NCBI GenBank assembly: GCA_036274055.1 | Contig: DASUGM010000048.1 | Span: 1 to 50,017 of the forward strand | Source: DASUGM01 sp036274055 | GTDB lineage: Bacteria; Acidobacteriota; Vicinamibacteria; Vicinamibacterales; SCN-69-37 | DNA length: 50,017 nt | Direction of reading: 5' to 3' | Notes under the pieces: generated by a model | Databases searched by the model: none | Seen by the model: only the letters and a program-made list of their open reading frames with translations | Told to the model about the DNA's origin: nothing | In this document: positions 9,801-16,758 of the stretch, one piece after another | Numbering within the stretch: the stretch's first letter is position 1 | Layout: each line of letters opens with the position of its first letter | Program-made: the position numbers and the translations under genes

Positions 9801-10154
9801 GGCGGTGCTCGGCACGGCGATGATGTCGGTGGCCGTGTATTTCGAACTCGCCGTCTGCGTAGTCTCGAACAGCAGGTTCTGATAGATGCGGCGGTACTGC
9901 GCGGCCGACACACCCAATGCACTCGCCACGGTGTTGTCATCGGTTTTGGTATAGGTCTTGACGTCGTAGACGTTGCCGTTGCCGTCGTCGAGCATCCGGA
10001 ACGACGTGTCGACAACGACGATGACGTTCGGCGGCAGGCGTTTCAGGGCGATCAACGGATCGACCTGGGCGAGCGCCGGCGCCGCGACGGCGAAGAGCGC
10101 CGCCAGCGTGAAGAACGCGGCGTGCCGGGAGCGTGCTGAAACATTAGGAGTCAT
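6867..10154 (-). CDS. pilY1: PilY1-like type IV pilus tip-associated protein with VWA domain
   Basis: The 1095-residue protein has a signal peptide (ending APALAQ), an N-terminal von Willebrand factor A-like region (about 40-400, starting VVVDTSFRMLDD) and a C-terminal PilY1/PilC beta-propeller (about 580-1060) with the hallmark MIFFGANDGMIHCVDARTG. A calcium-loop-like DTSGNGHIDTGE lies near residue 1020. In known systems PilY1 sits at the pilus tip with minor pilins, promotes pilus extension and mediates adhesion and surface sensing. It carries many cysteines (CDRP, CRACRN, GACSGTGCYD), which suggests disulfides. It overlaps pilX by 4 nt (ATGA) and the following small gene by 4 nt. Confidence 0.92.
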   Translation of the reverse strand: MTPNVSARSRHAAFFTLAALFAVAAPALAQVDPLIALKRLPPNVIVVVDTSFRMLDDGNGNVYDVKTYTKTDDNTVASALGVSAAQYRRIYQNLLFETTQTASSKYTATDIIAVPSTASNYSTFWSPTRFETAKTGIAQAVTENQSFVRWGLMKLRQAGEVWRNTSASNDCDRPVRVLSNATLSSSLGDRSPCDSGGLGGLGLGGDSAFVIYAPNTGGPNYSVTTAASDALVYGVGTSSATANILTALQQTMGTGPLIPASKDGPTYVDRPIDLALADALTHAKSVMAADTNCRACRNTVIVLVTAGKDDGDSAYADTHDPITTAASFAAVTQSGATRRIPIVVVGIKPAAADETELNAIATASGGRYFKALTASDVTFAVNYAVQLGYAKAVDVDAIQSSDFTFLSPIVGTVNLEGAPNATGSTLPDSAIVSTSGPTSGQAIPQRSNFMLTAGFGLPGFDGRLRAFRTFKPVADATKPTGWKFVKDGSRLWPDLDSRPALAGMARTPASPDSRNIYTYIPSGSSGGTMVAFTVANQSTLAPYLSGADATTLINYVRSLPLGAIIGSTPAIMDPPSLDPPPDSDYGFKDSVGTFAGNHKDRRSMIFFGANDGMIHCVDARTGYEVWAFIPFNLLPKLKTLLDGQSVERFDYFVDSSPKLAEVKLGGTWKTIMVIGQSYGGTFYQAFDITEAGMGVAPDADGIGAVNNLLAKFDNPGESITFNWAFPRYNVFDTTVSYTATLTDGFPGGQVRIYGDLMSTANDVEKRVGFTFSDPAVGPLITDRSVTAVISGSGYFPAIEDALPGRGTSAPRAGRSLFVIDANTGLPVGNAGGGACSGTGCYDTGDVSNGRKNAVQADVTAAGDLGGNVVTRAYVGDIDGRYWRFTLTSAGAITALQLVDTAQPIYSSSALLQIGTTDRYLFFGTGSDLLAASTPGGGSTGAGTAFKFYSVKDNASSGSVSFTRDLSPKVISTALLTNGERPTSSPTVAGDIVFFTTTVDGTAESCSDALTRLYAFTYLGTAAYDTSGNGHIDTGESPIVATTAGRGSAPFIVDQHLFMGTTSATGAGVTVFGDAEDFNNGVGQVGVRILSWREIR

Positions 10155-10882
10155 CGGATGACCATCCCGCCCGTGGTGACGTTCATGTCCATCGCCGTGA
10201 GAGCCTGGCCGGGCAGCTGAATCGCGGCCTTGCGGGCGCGCTGGTTGAGTTCTTCCTGACCGCGCTGGGCGATCAGGCCGCGTTCGATTTCGGTGCTGTC
10301 GGTCTTGGCGACGGTGACTTCGACGGCGCGGTTCGTGCCGTTCGGGCCAATCGCCTGCGCGTAGACCGTGATGACGCCGTTGGTATCGGCGGACGGGTCG
10401 TTGTCGGATTCGCTCGGGTCATCGGCGATCCACACCGCGATGTACGAGTTGCTCTGCAGGGTGGCGGTGCCCATCATGTCGGCGAGCGATCCGTAGGCGA
10501 ACAGGCGCCAGATCGGGTTGTTGACGCCCCACGGCGCGGTCGAATCGGACTGCGCCTGCACTTCCGTGGTCATCGCGGCGAGGTCGAGGTGGTCGCCGTT
10601 GCCCGCGATCGGGGTCATCGTGACGTCGACGAACGACGACTTGGTGAGGCCGGAGAGCACGTCGTTCCAGCGCGGCACGAGCAGCAGGTCCTGGACGACG
10701 CGCTCGACCGCGGCGTCGGCGGCGTAGAGCGTTTCGCTGCCGGCGCGGTAGTTCGACGCGATCGCGCCTTCGGTGTTGCTCAACATCACCAGGCCGACGC
10801 CCAGTGATGTCAGCAGCACGGTCGCCATCAGCGCCATGACCAGCGCCGAGCCCGTCTCGTTGTCACTCGTGTGCGTGGCCAT
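10151..10882 (-). CDS. pilX: PilX-like minor pilin / pilus assembly protein
   Basis: The 243-residue protein has a short hydrophilic leader (MATHTSDNETG) and then a hydrophobic helix SALVMALMATVLLTSLGVG. Next comes the PilX-type segment with Ser/Thr-rich turn, NYRAGSETLYAADAAVE, typical of the PilX N-terminal domain. It lacks the Phe1/Glu5 of canonical pilins, as PilX proteins often do. Its place between pilW and pilY1 matches the usual fimT-pilVWX-pilY1 order. The ATG at 10882 lies 5 nt after the pilW stop. Confidence 0.85.
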   Translation of the reverse strand: MATHTSDNETGSALVMALMATVLLTSLGVGLVMLSNTEGAIASNYRAGSETLYAADAAVERVVQDLLLVPRWNDVLSGLTKSSFVDVTMTPIAGNGDHLDLAAMTTEVQAQSDSTAPWGVNNPIWRLFAYGSLADMMGTATLQSNSYIAVWIADDPSESDNDPSADTNGVITVYAQAIGPNGTNRAVEVTVAKTDSTEIERGLIAQRGQEELNQRARKAAIQLPGQALTAMDMNVTTGGMVIR

Positions 10883-10887
10883 ATGGG

Positions 10888-11979
10888 CTACCGTCCGAGG
10901 TTCATGTTGCGCGGCGAGATTTCGAACACCACGCTGTAATCGGGAAGGTTCTTGAGCGCGCTCGTGTTGATGCCCGAGGTCGAGAACTCGCTGCCGCTGG
11001 CGCGAAACGTCGCCGACGACGCCTGGACCCGCAGCGTGACGCGCACTTTCTTGACGCGAAACAGATCGGCGTCGAACCGGTTGTTGCCGTCGCCGCACCA
11101 CGGGCCGTCATTGAGGATCGACAGCGGCAACGGCGCCAGCGATCCGCCCTGCATCGTCAGCGTTCCGAGGCCGGAGATGTTGTTCCCGGCGGCGTCATAC
11201 ATGCAGTTGGCCGTGCCCAGTTCAGGCTTCGGTTTCAGCGGCGGATTGGGATCGCCAAAATACTCGAATCGCACGCCGACCACGTTATCGACGACGGAGA
11301 CGTCGGTGAGATAGCCGTCGTAATGACGCAGCTGCTTGTTGACCGAATCGAAGTAGTAGGTGTGCGAATCCGCCTGCGTAACGGTCGCGCCCGGCTGATA
11401 GGCGTAGCTCAAATCCTGTTGCCGGTGCTGCACGTGGCCGGCGGGATCCTGAACCTCGGTGACGGTGAAGAAGTCGAAGTGGCCCTGATTGTCATAGATC
11501 AGAATGGTCATGCCAGGCGTAAACCCGCACAGTTCCTGACCCTTCGGACAGTTGGGCATGTCTTCGACCTTCAACTCCGCCGACGGCAGCGGCATCGGGT
11601 CGCGGATCGTCGTCTGCGAATAGGTGTTGGGGATGTACGAAATCGTGACCGCGTCGTCGCGCACGACCGTGTAGGCGTCGGCACCGTTGAGCCCCATCTT
11701 GCGCGGGATGATCGGCGCGAAGAAGTTGGTCAGCGCGCCGGTCTTCGGGCCGGAGTAGGTCCCGGCGCCGGCCATGAAAAGGTCGCGGAACAGCAGGTCG
11801 CTGCCGACGCGGGCGCGCTGCTGCATGTCCATCTGCTCCGGCTGTGCCTGGGAGATGGTCACGTCAGGGTTGACCAGGGCAAACACCGCCCCGGTCACAA
11901 TCAACATGAGCACGAGCGAGACCAGCGTTTCGGTGAGCGAAAAACCGGCGTCGGAGCGAGTGGGAGGGTGCGGGATCAT
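10888..11979 (-). CDS. pilW: PilW-like minor pilin
   Basis: A type IV prepilin leader is present: the cleavage site is DAG followed by FSLTETLV, giving Phe at position 1 and Glu at position 5 of the mature protein, then a hydrophobic helix to about residue 40. The remaining roughly 300 residues are a globular domain with cysteines (NCPKGQELCGF, NCMYD, GPWCGDGNN). Minor pilins of this set prime pilus assembly and present PilY1. It sits 9 nt after pilV. Confidence 0.85.
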   Translation of the reverse strand: MIPHPPTRSDAGFSLTETLVSLVLMLIVTGAVFALVNPDVTISQAQPEQMDMQQRARVGSDLLFRDLFMAGAGTYSGPKTGALTNFFAPIIPRKMGLNGADAYTVVRDDAVTISYIPNTYSQTTIRDPMPLPSAELKVEDMPNCPKGQELCGFTPGMTILIYDNQGHFDFFTVTEVQDPAGHVQHRQQDLSYAYQPGATVTQADSHTYYFDSVNKQLRHYDGYLTDVSVVDNVVGVRFEYFGDPNPPLKPKPELGTANCMYDAAGNNISGLGTLTMQGGSLAPLPLSILNDGPWCGDGNNRFDADLFRVKKVRVTLRVQASSATFRASGSEFSTSGINTSALKNLPDYSVVFEISPRNMNLGR

Positions 11980-11988
11980 CAGGCTGTC

Positions 11989-12588
11989 CTAACTCGATTT
12001 CCGCGTCCGCACGGACGCCACCAGCGCGTCGTCGGCGTAGCGGCGGCGCGGAGCCGGAGGGCTGTTGAGCGACTGCTCACGCCTCACCGTGGTCACCAGC
12101 ACCTGAATCACGATCGTGTTGTTCGGATTGGTCGGCAGCGGTTCGATTTTCCAGCGGCGGATGTAGACCGCGGCGGCCGGAGGCGTCGTGCCGGTACCCA
12201 CCCAGTTGCCACGCTGGTCGAGGTAATCGACGTAGCCGATGGTGTTGGTCTCGAGGGTATCGGTCGGCGACGGATTGAGCCCGTCGCCGGTCGCGTCGGG
12301 CGGAGTCTTGGCGAGGTTGGTGGTCGTGTCGCTGACCGGAAGATTCTGCCCGCTGTCGTCGAAGCCCCAGGTCAGCGACCGGAGCTGCTCCATCTTCTGC
12401 GCCGCCAGCGTGGCGGTGGATGTCTGGTTGCGCGCCGCATGCGTGGCCTTGATCGAGAGCGCAAACAGCGTCGCGACACCCAGGGCCATCGTCGCGATGA
12501 GCAGCATCGCGACGAGGACTTCGACGATCGTGAACCCGTCGTCGCGCCGAAGCGCGGCGTCAGTTGAGACGAACTCGTCCGAGCGCAT
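11989..12588 (-). CDS. pilV: PilV-like minor pilin
   Basis: The product of 199 residues has an 18-residue leader ending RRDDG, a prepilin cleavage site before FTIVEVLVAML (Phe1, Glu5), a hydrophobic helix, and the segment AAQKMEQLRSL typical of PilV/GspI-type pilins. The ATG at 12588 lies inside the 3' end of fimT (29-nt overlap). A start nearer the cleavage site would give a shorter leader, but no clearly better codon is seen. It belongs to the fimT-pilVWX-pilY1 operon. Confidence 0.82.
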   Translation of the reverse strand: MRSDEFVSTDAALRRDDGFTIVEVLVAMLLIATMALGVATLFALSIKATHAARNQTSTATLAAQKMEQLRSLTWGFDDSGQNLPVSDTTTNLAKTPPDATGDGLNPSPTDTLETNTIGYVDYLDQRGNWVGTGTTPPAAAVYIRRWKIEPLPTNPNNTIVIQVLVTTVRREQSLNSPPAPRRRYADDALVASVRTRKSS

Positions 12589-13144
12589 TCATCGTCACCG
12601 TTTTGGAGTAGCTCCCACGTGTCACGGTCAGCGTCACGTCGCCGTTGAGCATGGTCACGACGTTCGACGCGCTCACCGAGTAGACGTTGCCCGCCGGATT
12701 GAATTCGTAGTTCGTCGCCGGCCCCGTCACCGTCGTCCCCGTCGGCAGATACACCACCGGCGAGTCGAGCGACGGCGTCGACTTCAACGAGTCCTGCGGA
12801 CCCGGAGAGGGATAGGTCGCCGGGTCGCAGCGCGACGTGCTGTTGTCGGTCGCCGCCACACCCGTGACTTCTAGAATCCGGATCTGTCCGGCCGCCGGGC
12901 AGTTGAATCGCACCCGCAACGATCGCGATGTCGCGACGGCCTTGAGCCGGGCTATTTGCAACTCTCGCTCCACCAGGCGCGCCGCGTTTCTAGCGCGTTG
13001 TGATTGGAGGAACTCGTTGAAACGTGGCAGCGCCAGCGCGGCGATCGTTGTAGCTAATGCCATCACGAGCATCAGCTCGACGAGCGTGAAGCCCGCCTGG
13101 CGATGTCCTGAACGAGCTCTGTCCGGCCGGATGCACACGTACAT
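12560..13144 (-). CDS. fimT: FimT/GspH-family pseudopilin
   Basis: The 194-residue protein has an 18-residue leader, a prepilin cleavage site (RQAG before FTLVELMLVMA) and a GspH/FimT-like region with LVERELQIARLKAVATSRSLRVRF. FimT/FimU proteins are minor pilins, and some family members bind DNA during uptake; that role cannot be judged here. The ATG at 13144 has AGGAGA 3 nt upstream. It is the first gene of the minor-pilin operon, just after a sigma-54 motif. Confidence 0.87.
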   Translation of the reverse strand: MYVCIRPDRARSGHRQAGFTLVELMLVMALATTIAALALPRFNEFLQSQRARNAARLVERELQIARLKAVATSRSLRVRFNCPAAGQIRILEVTGVAATDNSTSRCDPATYPSPGPQDSLKSTPSLDSPVVYLPTGTTVTGPATNYEFNPAGNVYSVSASNVVTMLNGDVTLTVTRGSYSKTVTMNALGRVRLN

Positions 13145-13290
13145 GGGTCTCCTGCGGTCCTCAAGACCGCAAGCGCCGTTCCACCCGGGTTTTTACTGAT
13201 TTGCGCAGGATTTCAGGGCTTCGAGGGGGGTGTCAGGGGGGTCGGATCGCATTCCTGTCAGAGGTGGCCTGATTCCGTAAGACCCCGTGC
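13145..13290 (-). other. Spacer between pilD and fimT
   Basis: This 146-bp non-coding stretch holds the sigma-54 motif and the small inverted repeat described separately. It also has a G-rich patch (13223-13243 on the plus strand). No other gene is seen. Confidence 0.5.
13169..13183 (-). promoter_or_regulatory. Sigma-54 (-24/-12) promoter motif for the minor-pilin operon
   Basis: Reading the minus strand, TGGAACGGCGCTTGC matches the sigma-54 consensus (TGGCACG N4 TTGC) with the invariant GG and GC exactly 10 nt apart. The predicted transcription start (near 13157) lies just before the fimT ribosome-binding site AGGAGA, giving a leader of only about a dozen nt. A small inverted repeat (TGCGGTC/GACCGCA, 13153-13171) overlaps its downstream side. 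Confidence 0.7.
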
Positions 13291-14064
13291 TTAACCCCAC
13301 GCGTACGCCAGATACCAGCTCGCCAGCCGTTCGCCGTAGAGCGACGCCGCGAATGCGGCGACGGCCATGAACGTGCCGAACGGCAGCTTCGTGCTCATCG
13401 CCTGGCGGCCGGTCGCCGTCAAGGCGACGCCGACAATCGCGCCGGCCAGCGACGAGAAAAACAAGACGACGATGACGTTGCGCCAGCCGAGGAAGGCGCC
13501 GATCATCGCCAGCATCTTCACGTCGCCGAAGCCCATGCCCTCGACGCCGCGCAGCGCGTACCAGGCGAGACGGATCGCCTGCAGGATGCCGGCGCCGAGC
13601 AGCGCGCCGATCGCCGCATCGCGCAGTCCTGGCGGCTGTACGGCGCTGAACGCGAGGCCGATGACCAGCCCGGGCAGCGTGAGCACGTTCGGCAAACGCT
13701 GCACGTCGTAGTCGGTGCCGAAGAGCACGATCAGGATCGCCGTGAAGACGAGCCGCGACGCGAGCAGCACGAAATCGTCGCCGACGTAGAACGCCTGCAG
13801 TGCGAAAGCGATGGCGGTGATCAGCTCGACCGCGGGATAACGGGCGCTGATCGGCTGCTGACAGGAGCGACATTGGCCGCCAAGAAGCAGATAGCTCAGC
13901 ACCGGCAGGTTGTCATACCAGCGAATCGGCGTCCGGCAGCGTGGACACCGCGATCCCGGCGAGACGATCGACTCCCCTTCCGGGATCCGCGCGATGCAGA
14001 CATTCAGGAAACTACCGATCATCAAGCCGAACACGGCGGCGGCGGCCACGAGGGGCAGCATCAT
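13291..14064 (-). CDS. pilD: Prepilin leader peptidase / N-methyltransferase
   Basis: PilD cleaves the leader of type IV prepilins at the inner membrane and methylates the new N-terminal Phe. The 257-residue polytopic protein has the N-terminal zinc motif (CPRC, then CRSC) of the methylase domain, the RYPAVELITA segment, and the two catalytic aspartates of the aspartic peptidase in TDYDVQRLPN and GFGDVKML. It overlaps the upstream TPR gene by 4 nt (ATGA). Its substrates FimT, PilV, PilW and PilA are encoded nearby. Confidence 0.95.
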   Translation of the reverse strand: MMLPLVAAAAVFGLMIGSFLNVCIARIPEGESIVSPGSRCPRCRTPIRWYDNLPVLSYLLLGGQCRSCQQPISARYPAVELITAIAFALQAFYVGDDFVLLASRLVFTAILIVLFGTDYDVQRLPNVLTLPGLVIGLAFSAVQPPGLRDAAIGALLGAGILQAIRLAWYALRGVEGMGFGDVKMLAMIGAFLGWRNVIVVLFFSSLAGAIVGVALTATGRQAMSTKLPFGTFMAVAAFAASLYGERLASWYLAYAWG

Positions 14065-14951
14065 CGCGCGTTCATCTTCTTCGGCAACGCCCCGACCTTC
14101 GAGGTGGGGCTGAGGCTGATCGCGTGGCTGATCGGGTCGTATGCGAACGGCTCGCCGGTGGGATCGACCGGTACACTCGTGACCACCCGGGCGCGGACGA
14201 GCTCGTCCAGATCGGTCGGATACCGGCCGTTCTTCTGGTTGAACGCCTCGACGACGGCGTTGAGCCGATCGATGGTGTCGAGGGCGTCGAGCTTGAGCAG
14301 ATCGCGCCGGGCGGTCTGCCGGATGTACTGCTCGGTGGAGGACAGCAGCTCGTTCAGCATCCGCCGTGCACTTTGCCGGTCACCGCCCGAGGCCATCGTG
14401 ATCGCCGCCAGCGGCCGGATCCATTCGGGCGCGCGCGGCATGGCCGCGGCGCGCTCGAACCAGCGCGCGGCTTCCTGGTAGTCATTGGTGTACCAGTAGT
14501 GAACGAAGCCGATGTCGTATGGGTACTGCCAGCGCGGGTTCTTCTCGAGTCCCTTGAGCAGCAGCTTGATCGCCAGATCCGGGCGGCCCGGTCCCTGCGG
14601 CTCTTCGACGGCCAGCAGGATCGCGCCGAACCGATACGCGATGTTGAAGTACGGATCCAGCGTCGTCGTCAAATCGAGGAGCGGATAGAGGAGCTGGAAT
14701 CGATCCGGTCGATCGGAAGTCCGATCGCGGCCGTAGTTCTGAATCGAGCGGATCCAGTAGATGTCGGCTGCCAGCGCGTCGAACGAGAGAAAGACGCGAT
14801 TGGCGGTGCTGCCGGATCGCAGGTACAGCAGGCGCTCGGTGGGCTCGGGGAGATAGTAGCCGCGATCGCGCGCCCGCAGCACGCCGGCGGCCGCGCCGAC
14901 GAGCACCACGGTGACGGTCAGCGTCGCCAATGTGGTCTTGCCCGCGCTCAT
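14061..14951 (-). CDS. Membrane-anchored TPR-like protein
   Basis: The protein (296 residues) has one N-terminal hydrophobic segment (about 6-26) and then helical repeats. The run YNIAYRFGAILLAVEEP, LLLKGLEKNPRWQYPYDIGFVHYWYTNDYQEAARWFERAAAMP resembles tetratricopeptide repeats (about 110-190), a protein-interaction fold. A C-terminal part (about 230-296) includes NGRYPTDLDELVRARVV and VDPTGEPFAYD, which resembles the C-terminal segment of some type II secretion pseudopilins. The start ATG overlaps the ABC permease stop by 4 nt. Function is unknown; context suggests export or pilus assembly. Confidence 0.75.
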   Translation of the reverse strand: MSAGKTTLATLTVTVVLVGAAAGVLRARDRGYYLPEPTERLLYLRSGSTANRVFLSFDALAADIYWIRSIQNYGRDRTSDRPDRFQLLYPLLDLTTTLDPYFNIAYRFGAILLAVEEPQGPGRPDLAIKLLLKGLEKNPRWQYPYDIGFVHYWYTNDYQEAARWFERAAAMPRAPEWIRPLAAITMASGGDRQSARRMLNELLSSTEQYIRQTARRDLLKLDALDTIDRLNAVVEAFNQKNGRYPTDLDELVRARVVTSVPVDPTGEPFAYDPISHAISLSPTSKVGALPKKMNAR

Positions 14952-15778
14952 TTGAATTCCCGGCGCGAGAAGATGCCAACGGCCGCGGCGATCGCCGCCA
15001 TCGAGTAGATGGCCGCGTAAAGGAGCGTCATCGCGACGTAACCGCCGGCGACCGGCTGGCCCTGGACGATCAGGTTCTTGACGTCGCTGAAGGCTGAAAA
15101 GGCCGGGAGCGACCAACCGATCGCGGCAACGAACGTCGCCACGGAGCGCGGCACTTCGACGATGTCCCCGAAGTGCTGGAGGTCGTGGCTGAGCAGGCCG
15201 GCGATGAACAACCCGACGGTGAGCGCGACCGACAATAGTGCGCTCGAGCTGAACGTCGAGAAAAACAGCGCGACGGCGGTGAGCAGCGCCAGCTCGGCCG
15301 CGATCAGGGCGACGGCAATCAGCAGCCGCGGATCGGTCGCCGGCGCCGCCCAGGCACGCCGCTCCACTTCCATCGCCCCCCAGCTCATGTACGCGAGCAT
15401 CAGGTAGAGCGCCGCCGTCATCGCCGCGAGGTTGACGAAAATGGTCAGGACCAGGCCGCCGTACTTGCCGACGATGAACTCCCAGCGCGGCAGCGGCTTG
15501 GCGAGGAGCGCGAAGATGCTGCGGCGCTCGATCTCGCGCGAGACCAGGCCCACGCCGATGAACACGGTCATCAGCACGCCGGCGAGCTCAATCGTCGCCA
15601 GGCCGAGGTCCTTGATGATCTTGATGTCTTCGCCCGCGGTCAGCTGGCCGACGAGAATCGACGCGGCGACGAGCAGCACGGCAAACCCGGCAATCCCGTA
15701 GAGCACGCGATCGCGCACGCTCTCCTTGAACACATGCCAGGCCACGAGCCCGATGCGACCGGCGCTGCGCCCGATCAC
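14948..15778 (-). CDS. ABC-2 type transporter permease
   Basis: This is a 276-residue membrane protein with about six hydrophobic segments; TMs lie near residues 22-42, 58-80, 105-130, 150-175, 180-200 and 245-265. The cytoplasmic loop has SREIERRSIFALLAKPLPRWEFIVGKYGG, typical of ABC-2 permeases of the NosY/YhfP kind. The start is a GTG overlapping the ATPase stop (GTGA), with GAGGGG upstream. It pairs with the ATPase directly before it. Substrate is unknown. Confidence 0.85.
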   Translation of the reverse strand: MIGRSAGRIGLVAWHVFKESVRDRVLYGIAGFAVLLVAASILVGQLTAGEDIKIIKDLGLATIELAGVLMTVFIGVGLVSREIERRSIFALLAKPLPRWEFIVGKYGGLVLTIFVNLAAMTAALYLMLAYMSWGAMEVERRAWAAPATDPRLLIAVALIAAELALLTAVALFFSTFSSSALLSVALTVGLFIAGLLSHDLQHFGDIVEVPRSVATFVAAIGWSLPAFSAFSDVKNLIVQGQPVAGGYVAMTLLYAAIYSMAAIAAAVGIFSRREFK

Positions 15779-16752
15779 GACGCCCCTCGACTTCGCTCGG
15801 GGCCCTCGCCTCGCTCTTTCGCCTTCGACAACGCCGACATGAATATGTCTTCCAACGTTGTCCGCAGCGGCGCGACCGAAACCAGCGTCGCGCCGGCGCC
15901 GGCGAGCTCGGCAATCAGCGGCTCCGGGCGGGCCGCGCCGGCAATCTCGATGCTGTAGCGGCCGTCGGCGATCCGCGTCACCTTTGCGACGCGGCCGGTG
16001 AGCCTGTCGACGACCGACTGCGCCAGATCGGCGACGACGACCTCCGCGCCCCCGGCGCCGCCGCGCGTCAGTTCCGCGAGCGTGCCCTGCGCGACCAGCT
16101 GGCCCTTCGCGAGGATGCCGACACCGCTGCACAGTGTCTCGGCATCCGACAGGATGTGCGAGCTGAACAACACCGTCCGGCCCTGGTCACGCAGGCGGAT
16201 GATGAGCTCCCGCACCTCGCGGCGTCCAAGCGGATCGAGACCCGACATCGGCTCGTCGAGAATGACCAGCTCCGGATCATTGACGATGGCCTGGGCGATG
16301 CCGACGCGCTGGACCATGCCCTTGGAGTACTGACGTAACGGCCGCCTGCGATCGGCGTCGTCGAGCCCAACCTGGTCGAGCGCCGCGGCGGCGCGTCGCC
16401 CGCGATCCTCACCTCGATAGCCGAACAGACCGGCGAAGTACGTGAGCAGCTCCTCCGCGGTGAGCTGGTCGTAGAACGTCGGATTCTCAGGCAGGAAACC
16501 GAGGCGCTGCCGGGCCTGCACGTCGCCGCTCGGCTTGCCGAGCAACTCCGCGCGCCCCGACGTCGGCCGCAGCAGATCGAGCAGCAGCTTGAGCGTGGTG
16601 CTCTTGCCGGCGCCGTTCGGGCCGAGCAGGCCGAACACGCCACCGGCCGGAATTTCAAATGAGAGCGCGTCCAGCGCCCGGTGCGGCCGGGGACGCCAGA
16701 ATCCGACGCGAAAATCCTTGGTCAGCCGATCGACTCGCGCTACGGCAGACAC
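15775..16752 (-). CDS. ABC transporter ATP-binding protein
   Basis: The ATPase (325 residues) has a Walker A GPNGAGKST (about residue 45), Q-loop region LPENPTFYDQLT, the signature QYSKGMVQRVGIAQ, Walker B LVILDEPMSGLDP and the switch His in SSHILSD. The extra C-terminal 100 residues match the regulatory tail of ABC-2 exporter ATPases. It partners the permease downstream. The gene starts 6 nt after the VKOR-DsbA stop, so the whole stretch to pilD reads as one operon. Confidence 0.93.
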   Translation of the reverse strand: MSAVARVDRLTKDFRVGFWRPRPHRALDALSFEIPAGGVFGLLGPNGAGKSTTLKLLLDLLRPTSGRAELLGKPSGDVQARQRLGFLPENPTFYDQLTAEELLTYFAGLFGYRGEDRGRRAAAALDQVGLDDADRRRPLRQYSKGMVQRVGIAQAIVNDPELVILDEPMSGLDPLGRREVRELIIRLRDQGRTVLFSSHILSDAETLCSGVGILAKGQLVAQGTLAELTRGGAGGAEVVVADLAQSVVDRLTGRVAKVTRIADGRYSIEIAGAARPEPLIAELAGAGATLVSVAPLRTTLEDIFMSALSKAKERGEGPERSRGAS

Positions 16753-16758
16753 AGCCAG

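Noticed and set aside
8310..10139. A 609-codon plus-strand frame opposite pilY1
   Set aside because: Same reason: antisense shadow with Arg/Ala/Val/Gly-rich sequence.
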